In this document: positions 1 to 5,263 of the stretch, piece after piece
Layout: each line of letters starts with the position of its first letter
How positions within the stretch are numbered: the first letter of the stretch is position 1
From: CAZBGL01 sp964491375
GTDB taxonomy: Bacteria; Desulfobacterota; Deferrisomatia; Deferrisomatales; Deferrisomataceae
Direction of reading: 5' to 3'
Length of the DNA: 5,263 nt
NCBI GenBank assembly: GCA_964491375.1
Contig: CAZBGL010000161.1
Coordinates: 1 to 5,263, forward strand
The notes under the pieces: model-generated
What the model saw: the letters and a program-made list of their open reading frames with translations, nothing else
Told to the model about the DNA's origin: nothing
Databases searched by the model: none
Program-made: the position numbers and the translations under genes

Positions 1-600
1 GACTCCTGCGGGAACGAAGTGGATCCCCTGCCGGGGTTGTCCTTCCAGGCGGTGGACAGCACCGGCTCCCCCTTTACCTCTTTCACGATCCCGGGCTCTG
101 CGTCCGGCACAGCGGAGTTTCAAGAAACCGGGGAGACGTTCACCGTGGCCTTTGGGGGGGGAACCGTGTCCGCGCCACGGTCGGGAAGCGCATTTCCCGT
201 CAACGTGGCGTTCAATACACCGCTCCCCGGCTGGCTCACCACATCGAGCGGAATACCCTTTGCCTCACCCGTTTCGCTGGCGCCTTGGCCCCCTTCGAGT
301 TTGGCCAACTGGACCACGGACATCGCCGCAGCCTCCCACACGGACTGTCCCAGTGCCGAGGTGGGGAGCACGTTTCAGGTCCTGGACTGCGGGGGGAACT
401 GGATTGACGACCTCACCCGGGAGTCCGGCTACTCTGTTCAGGCGTCGGTGGATCAGGACCCAACCGGCCCCACCGACAACCCAGAGGACCAGGGCACTCT
501 GTATTCGAATCCCGACGTCCCGGCTACATCGGCTGCAGCCAGCATAACCGTTCGCAGGGGCTCTTCGGGCTCGTTCGCGCTCGTGTATCGGCCGCCCTCT
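1..600 (+). other. Two degenerate Ig-like modules with D-C-G-N-type openings
   Basis: Residues 1-200. The window opens inside a module beginning DSCGNEVDPLPG (1-12), and a related opening, VLDCGGNWIDD, occurs at 127-137. Openings of the form 'D-x-C/Y-G-N-x-V' followed by short beta strands are familiar from bacterial Ig-like (Big_1/invasin-like) repeats and from large surface proteins of Deltaproteobacteria. Each copy then has alternating hydrophobic strands ending in a basic or aromatic strand; the second ends near SITVRRG and ALVYR (181-197). Cys3, Cys116, Cys130 and Cys201 are present. The two copies are very divergent, so common descent is inferred from the opening motif only. Module limits are approximate. 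Confidence 0.5.
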
Positions 601-3600
601 TGCACCCTGGGGCCCCCTTCGACGCAGTCGATCCAGCCCAGCGTGCAACTCGTGCTGAACACGCCCTCGGGCACGGCAGACACCGCTTCCCAGACGCTCA
701 CCCTGGGCGGGTGCATGGACTGCGAGATCACCGCCACGCCCACCGCACTCGACAGCGGCACGTGTTCCACCAATACCCAGTCCACAACGATCACCGTGGG
801 CAGTTGCACGGTGCCGGACGGGACCACTGCCGAACTCGAGGTGATCAGCACGGGAGGAAACGCTACGTGGGACCTCTCGGGGAGCATCGTGACCACCACC
901 ATGGGGACGTTCTCAGGGGGGGTGCTCACCAAAACCCTCTACAAGGGGAATGCCAAGACCGGCGACAAGCTCACCATCCGGGTATACGTGCCCGACAAAG
1001 CCACCTACACGGCAGCGTCGCGGCCAACAGGCTCGGTCTTCATGTGCGAGGCGCCGGACCTCATTGCAGTCGACTCGAAGTGCGACAGCATCCACGTATC
1101 GAGGCGATCGTTCACCGACTTGGGGGTTTCGAGTACCTCCACCCTCACCCAGAACTATCCCGATCCACCCTCGTTCCGAAGCGGAGACAAGCTTTACATC
1201 GAGGTGTACGATTGCGATGAGAACGTGAACAGCACCGTGAAGGACACGATCACCGTCACCGTAACGAGTCCCCAGGGATACTCCCCGCCGGCCCCGGACG
1301 TGGAAACCGTGGTGCTCACCGAAACCGGTCCGGACACCGGCATCTTTCGGAACGCTTCCAACCCCCTACCGCTCATCTATTGCGGCATTCCCGGGGCGGG
1401 AGACACCTCGAACAACGGCTACCTGTTCGTACGAGAGGGATATCCCATCACCATCGAGTACGTCGACGACGACGACCCAGCGGACAACGCTTGCCGGATC
1501 ACGGCCGAGATCGAGGGCTTCTCTTGTTCGGCGTTCGATTATTCCTACTTCGCCCAAAACTATATCCACCTGGACCGGCACGGAATCGCCGCCAACCTCT
1601 CCGTGGGGGGAAGCGTGTGGACCAACGGGGAATTCGAGCTCTCGTCGGACATGACGGTGGACGCCCGTGGACCGGACGGGGTGTATGGAACCGGGGACGA
1701 CTACACGGTCGTGTCGCTGGGGCACATGTCCATCGCGGGTACGGTGATCGGGGATGTGTACGCCCCGTCGGTGGACGTATACGGGCCAGACGGAGAGGGG
1801 CAGAACACCCAGGTGTTCGGCACCCACTCCGGCACGATCCAGGGCAACGTGTACCTGCGCGACGGCTTCCGGTACGACGCCTCTTCGGGGACGTACGCTG
1901 TGGAAACGATCGGGGACGACCCGTGGGAAAAAGTGCCGAGCTACGGCGCGTACCAATCCTTAGCGGCTCAGGACGTGGGGCAGCCGCCCCCGGGAAGCTC
2001 CGTGGTCACGTACTCGGTGCCCCCCGGGGCCATCACGGGCACGGTCAGCTCCAACTACAACACCTCCAGCCCGGGTACTCCCCTGTACGATCCCAACGCA
2101 GATCCCGCGTACGCGCAGGATCCACCCTACGGAGAGGTGCTGGTGGCCAAGGATCTTCCCCAGTTCGACTTCGACCTGGCGCGTACCCGGGCCATGGACA
2201 TGACCACGCCCTATCATCAGTGGGCACTGACCAACGGGGTCACCGATGGAGTGGATTCCGACACCTATTTCAACAACGTGGGAGCGTTTGAAACGTTTGT
2301 CAAGAACACGGCCGGCAAGACGTTCAACGGTTCCTGCGGTGCCAGTTACACGTCCACTTCCTCAGTGTACATCGTCGGGGACCCCTGCGAGGGCACGGTG
2401 TTCTACGTGGAAGGGGGCATAGACTTCTCGTCCATGGACCTGGGGGGAGCCCAGTTGATCGTGCACGGCACCCTCGTGGCCGGCCAACCCACGGGGGGAG
2501 GGGGAGGGGATTTGAAGGTCAACGATGGTTCGTCCGCAGGGGCGATCTCCGAAGTGGCCGTATTCGGGTGCGGACGTCGCCCGAAGAACTGGGCAACCGG
2601 TCTTCCCTCCGGTGTGTTCACCGACCCGGACTCTTGGGCCGCGGCTGGGGGAGGATGGGAAGACATCCCGTACAATCTGCCCGCCCTGGTCGGAAAAGCC
2701 AAGGTCGAGGTCAAAGACCGCACATCTCACACGGCCACCTTCGGCATCGTATATTCTGAGGGCGAGATCCACTACCACAACAAGGTCCCGGAGGGCCGAG
2801 CGTTCCTGGTGGGGGCAGAGATCGGCAATGTCATCCACAACTGTCTGTACATGGACTTCGTGTACAACGAGTGCGTGAAGGCCTCTTCACAGGATTGGTT
2901 CAGCTGTTCTTGCGACACCGGGGGCACGCCGTACGCGTGCACGATCAGCGTGTCTCCGTCGGCCGCCACGGTCACCCAAGGTGGAACCACGGTCGGACTG
3001 ACCGCTACCGCCTCCGGAGGGACGGTCACCGGGTACCAGTGGTCTGTCAGCGGTTCGTCCGGAGGGTCGGTGAGCCCGGTCACCGGGGCGTCGGTTACCT
3101 ATTCCTCTGGCTCCTCCGTGGGTACGGACACGGTAACCGTCACCGATACCGGTGGGGCGTGCGCTCCCGCCAGTGCAACCATCACGGTGATCGGGGCGTG
3201 CTCGGTGAACGTATCTCCCGAGACGTTTACCGTTCCGGTCACGCAAAGCGTGAGCCTCACCGCGTCGAGTTCCAGCGGAGGGCCGTTCACATGGACCGTC
3301 ACCCAGAACCAGTCTGGGGGAAACCTTAGCGCCAGCACGGGGGACTCTGTGGTGTACACGGCCGGCCCTACCGGAGGGGTGGACATCATCCGGGTGGAGG
3401 ATGCTGCAGGCTGTACCGCGGCCGAAGCCGTGATCACGGTCGATGCGTGCTTTGTGAAGGTGGACGCCGAGGAGTACGACGGCGCATCCTGTACGGGGGC
3501 GACCACCAGCACGGTGGAGCCCAACGGGGTGGTGTGCCTTTCGGCCACCGGGGGTTCCGGGGACCTCCACTGGTTCACGAGCGATCCGGATGGGCGCTTC

Positions 3601-5263
3601 AGTTTCGATGGGGGTAGCACGTGGGAGGCCGGTACGGAAAGCGCACCGACCCCCTCGTACACGCTCTCGGGCGAGTCTGTTCTGTATCGGGCTGGCACCA
3701 CGCTGGACACCTTCACGGTAACGGCCCAGGACCCGGAAAGCTGTCGAGGGAACCAGATCCTCACCACGTGCGACATGACATTCAACAGCCATCCGGGCAG
3801 CATTTACGAGACCCAGACCCTGGACGTCTCCGTGGTCAACCCCACCTCTGCCCCGGTCACGTTTGCTGCCAGCTCCGGCTCTCTTGCCTCCACCGGCCCC
3901 ACCAGCGCCACGTTCACCCCGGCCGGAACCGGTAATGTGAGTTTGAACGCCCAGGATGCGGTCGGATGCACGGCGTCCACGGTGGTCACGGTGCTCGGGT
4001 GTCCCACGATTTCGGTGGCGCACGACCCTGCCGACACACCCCTGACGGTGGGATCCGCGTACACCCTGACCGCGTCCGGAGGAACGGCTGAGTACGGGTG
4101 GACCCTCTCGTCAGGCTCCGCCGCCCTCACCAAGACGTCCTCCACCACGGCTTCCCTCGTGCCGGAGGCAGAGGGGAACCTGTCTATCGAAGTGGCGGAT
4201 GCGAACGGATGCACCGGAACGGTTTCGTACACGGCGGCATGCCCGACGATCACGCTCACCCATACCCCCGGCGACGACCCGCTGGCACTCGGTACCACCT
4301 ATACGTTCACCGCGAGCGGGGGGACTGCACCCTACACCTGGACGCTCGTGCAGGGCTCGGGCACGTTTTCCGGGTCGGGTTCTGCGGCCACGTTCGAACC
4401 CGATGCAGCGGGCGCGGTGGAGATCCGGGTGGAAGACGCCTACGGGTGCACGGCCACCTACACCGGCACGGCGTCGTGCCCATCCCCCACCGTCTCGACC
4501 ACGGACCCGGCGGACGGATCCCATTACGGGACGAACACGACCAACGGCGCCACGCTTTCGTGGCGGGCCGTGCCCGACGACAACGACGGATCCTCCGACC
4601 CACTGGACCACATCGAGCGCCTGGTGTTCAAGATCTACGACCCCTCCGGAGCCGTGGTACACACCCAGACCGAATACCAATCCTGGTACTGCGGCTTCGG
4701 GGGAAATGGCCCGTGCAACACGGCCGACGTGAGCTCCTGGGCCAACGGCACCTACACCCTCGAGGTGACGGCATACACCACGTCGGCGTATCCGTGCGGG
4801 GCGAAAACGGCCACGGACACGGTCGAGATCACCATCGACAACGGTTGCAGCCTGAGCGTCACCCCCTCGCCCGTGGTCCTGTGGCGGGACGGCCCCGACG
4901 TCACGCTTACCGCGTCGGGAGCCACCGGAGCGCTCACCTGGAGCTCGTCGGACGAGGACGTGGTGGAGATCTCGGGGTCGGGCACCTCGGTCACGGCCAG
5001 CCCGGAGGACAGCGGAACCGCCAAGATCACGGTCACCGATGCGGGCTCCGGATGCAGTGTCGAGGTGGACGTGACCGTAAACGACCTCCCGTTCGAGGTC
5101 GGAACCGTCACCGGGCTCACGCACAACTGGCAGACCGTCACCTTCGACCAGCCCTTCGCCGACCCGGTGGTGGTGGCGAAACCCCTGAGCTACAACGGAA
5201 CCGATCCGGCCACCGTGCGCATCCGCAACGTGACCTCCACGGGTTTCGAGATCCGGATCCAGG
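1..5263 (+). CDS. Giant modular surface/secreted protein with Ig-like repeats, bactofilin-like and H-lectin-like domains (partial at both ends)
   Basis: Frame 1 is open across the whole window, giving 1,754 codons with no stop. Both termini lie outside, so no start codon can be chosen and any signal peptide or pilin leader is unseen. The translation is a coherent series of beta-rich modules: Ig-like units (residues 1-349), an Asp/Asn-loop domain (394-504), a bactofilin/DUF7305-like solenoid (513-960), eight Cys-bounded Ig/Fn3-like modules (980-1694) and the start of an H-type-lectin-like domain (1698 on). Forty-one Cys, abundant Thr/Ser/Gly and no hydrophobic membrane helix fit an exported protein whose Cys form disulfides. 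Family knowledge links such architectures to adhesion, pilus-associated or extracellular matrix roles; the exact role here is inferred. No catalytic motif was recognised. Third codon positions are strongly G/C and uniform along the frame, giving no sign of a frameshift. Confidence is high for coding, moderate for surface location, low for precise function. Confidence 0.95.
712..1047 (+). other. Cys-rich Ig-like beta-sandwich module
   Basis: Residues 238-349. The stretch starts with a CMDC motif (238-241), continues with strands around EITATPT and STTITVGSC (242-269), then has VPDGTTAELEV (271-281), a Trp at 290, and later strands VLTKTLYKG (308-316) and KLTIRVYVP (323-331). It ends at Cys349. 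The 'DGT-x-AxLEV ... GG' arrangement followed by a 'G-D-x-L-T-I-x-V' strand is what Ig-like modules of exported bacterial proteins usually show. Cys238, 241, 255, 269 and 349 could form two or more disulfides. It precedes a short linker (350-393, with Cys361) leading into the Asp/Asn-loop domain. The fold is inferred from the strand pattern; no specific family is claimed. Confidence 0.45.
1180..1512 (+). other. Asp/Asn-loop beta-domain (putative metal-binding Ig-like module, 'LTETGPDTG' type)
   Basis: Residues 394-504. The module opens SGDKLYIEVYDCDENVN (394-410), so acidic or amide side chains sit at D404, D406, N408 and N410 in a D-x-D-x-N-x-N spacing. A strand DTITVTVTS (415-423) follows, then ETVVLTETGPDTGIF (435-449) and a closing ITIEYVDDDDPAD (483-495). 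In my knowledge of Deltaproteobacterial surface proteins this is a recurring repeat: a 'V-x-D-x-D-x-N' loop, an 'e-x-V-x-LTETGxxTGxF' signature, then 'GDxIxVxYxD'. The loop resembles a calcium site, but binding is inferred. Unusually, Cys405 stands inside the loop, and Cys461, Cys498 and Cys509 follow, so the module may be disulfide-locked. Confidence 0.6.
1537..2880 (+). other. Bactofilin-like / DUF7305-type beta-solenoid region of PilX-like surface proteins
   Basis: Residues 513-960. The order of motifs matches what I know of this domain class. There is an entry segment YSYFAQNYIHLDRHG (514-528), then short strand turns LSVGGSVWTNGEFELSS (533-549), SIAGTVIGDVYAPSVDV (577-593) and GTIQGNVYLRDG (611-622). 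Next comes a linker with LPQFDFDLARTRAMD (719-733) and YFNNVGAFETFV (756-767). Last are solenoid strands VFYVEGGIDF (800-809), AQLIVHGTLVAG (817-828), NLPALVGKAKVEV (892-904), FGIVYSEGEIHYHN (914-927) and RAFLVGAEIGN (933-943). Such domains usually sit behind a type IV pilin-like N-terminus in PilX-like proteins, which cannot be seen here. Two acidic loops, GPDGVYGTGDD (557-567) and YGPDGEG (594-600), look like calcium-type turns. The assignment rests on motif order; the Pfam number is from memory. Confidence 0.55.
2872..2940 (+). other. Cysteine cluster at the solenoid-to-Ig junction
   Basis: Residues 958-980 contain Cys958, Cys969, Cys971 and Cys980, with Cys948 just upstream. The segment has no strand-like alternation and looks like a compact, disulfide-held connector between the bactofilin-like region and the first Ig module. 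Cys980 also serves as the opening Cys of that module. No His follows in a CxxCH arrangement, so it is not a heme site. Metal binding cannot be excluded, but disulfides are the simpler reading for an exported protein. Confidence 0.5.
2938..4476 (+). repeat. Six tandem Ig-like/PKD-like modules with Cys at both ends
   Basis: Residues 980-1492. Module openings are Cys980, Cys1067, Cys1150, Cys1257, Cys1334 and Cys1414; closing Cys are 1054, 1138, 1248, 1323, 1404 and 1483. A typical unit has an opening strand (CPTISV), a central 'T-A-S-G-G-x-x-x-Y-x-W' strand and a closing 'V-x-D-A-x-G-C-T-A' hairpin. The core Trp is at 1014, 1098, 1191, 1367 and 1447. Modules five and six are the closest pair, identical at 25 of their first 40 residues. 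Module three is longer (1150-1256), with extra Cys1164 and Cys1179; module four has Phe1288 in place of the Trp. The 'DAxGCT' closing hairpin recalls SprB-type and other adhesin repeats, but I assign only a general Ig/PKD-like fold. A rod-like spacer role is inferred. Confidence 0.75.
4477..4845 (+). other. Fibronectin-III-like / Ig-like module with extended loops
   Basis: Residues 1493-1615. After Cys1493 comes TVSTTDPADGSHY (1497-1509), then ATLSWRAVPDD (1517-1527), LVFKIYDPSGAVVHTQ (1541-1556), WANGTYTLEVTAYTT (1580-1594) and TDTVEITID (1605-1613). The order 'DPADGSxY ... LSW ... D-HIERLVFKIYD ... W-xNGTYTLEVTAY' is characteristic of Ig/Fn3-like modules of bacterial surface proteins and glycoside-active enzymes (the 'P-x-x-G-x-x ... 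V-x-F-x-V-x-D ... dGxYxLxxxA' type). It is longer than its neighbours, and Cys1564, Cys1572 and Cys1599 suggest an extra disulfide. It breaks the otherwise regular series of about 80-residue units. Confidence 0.6.
4846..5082 (+). other. BIG2-like Ig module
   Basis: Residues 1616-1694. Cys1616 opens the module, followed by SLSVTPSPVVL (1617-1627), VTLTASGATGALTWSSSDED (1634-1653), VVEISGSGTSVTASP (1654-1668) and GTAKITVTD (1672-1680), closing at Cys1685. The order 'TLTA ... LTWSSSDxxVxxxx-G-x-V-T-A ... GxAxITVTD' is the classic bacterial Ig-like group 2 pattern, known from intimin/invasin-type and other adhesins. The same Cys-to-Cys register as in the preceding modules (69 residues) shows it belongs to the same array. 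It leads directly into the lectin-like domain. Confidence 0.7.
5092..5263 (+). other. H-type-lectin-like domain, cut by the window edge
   Basis: Residues 1698-1754. The segment FEVGTVTGLTHNWQTVTF (1698-1715), then QPFADPVVVAKPLSYNG (1717-1733) and VRIRNVTSTGFEIRIQ (1739-1754), follows the H-type lectin plan: a short first strand, an aromatic 'W-x-x-V-x-F' strand, a 'pF-xxPVVV' strand, and 'VRIRNVTxxGFEIRIQ'. In related proteins the next residues typically read 'EW-x-Y-x-D-G-x-H', which would lie just past the window. Such domains occur at the ends of large extracellular bacterial proteins and resemble sugar-binding lectins, so carbohydrate binding is plausible but not shown. No Cys occurs in the visible part, in contrast to the modules before it. 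Confidence 0.6.

Noticed and set aside
712..723. CMDC motif (residues 238-241) as a heme or thioredoxin-type site
   Set aside because: No His follows, so it is not a CxxCH heme site, and the surrounding strands are Ig-like rather than thioredoxin-like. Disulfide Cys are the simpler reading.
600..1220. Plus-strand ORF of 206 codons in another frame
   Set aside because: Its product is His/Arg-rich without motifs and lies over the frame-1 Ig-like and Asp/Asn-loop modules.
1380..2291. Plus-strand ORF of 303 codons in another frame
   Set aside because: Its Arg-rich translation has no domain pattern, and it overlaps the solenoid region in frame 1, which shows clear strand motifs.
2887..4023. Long minus-strand ORF (378 codons)
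   Set aside because: It lies opposite the coherent frame-1 Ig array, and its product is dominated by Arg, Gly and His with no recognisable domain, as expected of an antisense shadow in GC-rich DNA.
2938..4476. Assigning the array to the SprB gliding-adhesin repeat family
   Set aside because: The 'DAxGCT' hairpin is similar, but the start of the repeat and the GC-rich codon style do not fit typical Bacteroidetes SprB units well enough to name it.
4111..5124. Long minus-strand ORF (337 codons)
   Set aside because: Same pattern: Arg/Gly/Val-rich low-complexity product opposite the Ig, Fn3-like and lectin-like modules, without motifs.
1..5263. CRISPR array, transposon ends, RNA genes or promoter elements
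   Set aside because: No regularly spaced direct repeats at DNA level, no inverted terminal repeats, no tRNA- or rRNA-like stretch, and no non-coding gap in which a promoter or terminator could sit.

Overview
The window lies wholly inside one very large protein-coding gene on the + strand. Frame 1 reads from base 1 to base 5263 without a stop codon (1,754 complete codons plus one base). Neither the start codon nor the stop codon is in the window. There is no intergenic DNA, and I see no RNA gene, promoter, terminator, insertion sequence or CRISPR array. All other ORFs are shadows of this frame in GC-rich DNA.

The visible protein has the make-up of a secreted or cell-surface protein. It is rich in Thr, Ser, Gly, Val and Asp, poor in Lys and Arg, has no transmembrane segment in view, and carries 41 cysteines. 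Going from N to C, I read: (1) two degenerate Ig-like modules with 'D-C-G-N'-type openings (residues about 1-200); (2) a further Ig-like module rich in Cys (238-349); (3) a beta-domain with an Asp-x-Asp-x-Asn-x-Asn loop and an 'LTETGPDTG' signature (394-504); (4) a long beta-solenoid-looking region (513-960) resembling the bactofilin-like/DUF7305-type domain of PilX-like pilus-associated and surface proteins; (5) a short Cys cluster (958-980); (6) eight tandem beta-sandwich modules (980-1694), each opening with a Cys and closing with a second Cys, the seventh being a longer fibronectin-III-like or Ig-like variant and the eighth BIG2-like; (7) the first part of an H-type-lectin-like domain (about 1698 to the window edge).

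The strong G/C bias at third codon positions, the heavy GGG/GGA glycine use and the domain mix (D-C-G-N Ig modules, the Asp/Asn-loop domain, the bactofilin-like domain) resemble surface proteins of GC-rich Desulfobacterota/Deltaproteobacteria-like bacteria. This placement is inference from style, not a database match.

The likely picture is a modular exported stalk: a Cys-stapled Ig rod separates a solenoid domain from a carbohydrate-binding-like domain, which suggests adhesion or extracellular assembly. No enzymatic active site was recognised. The most notable points are the embedding of a pilus-type bactofilin-like domain in a giant Ig protein, the regular Cys-to-Cys register of the eight modules, and the Cys substitution inside the metal-loop-like domain.
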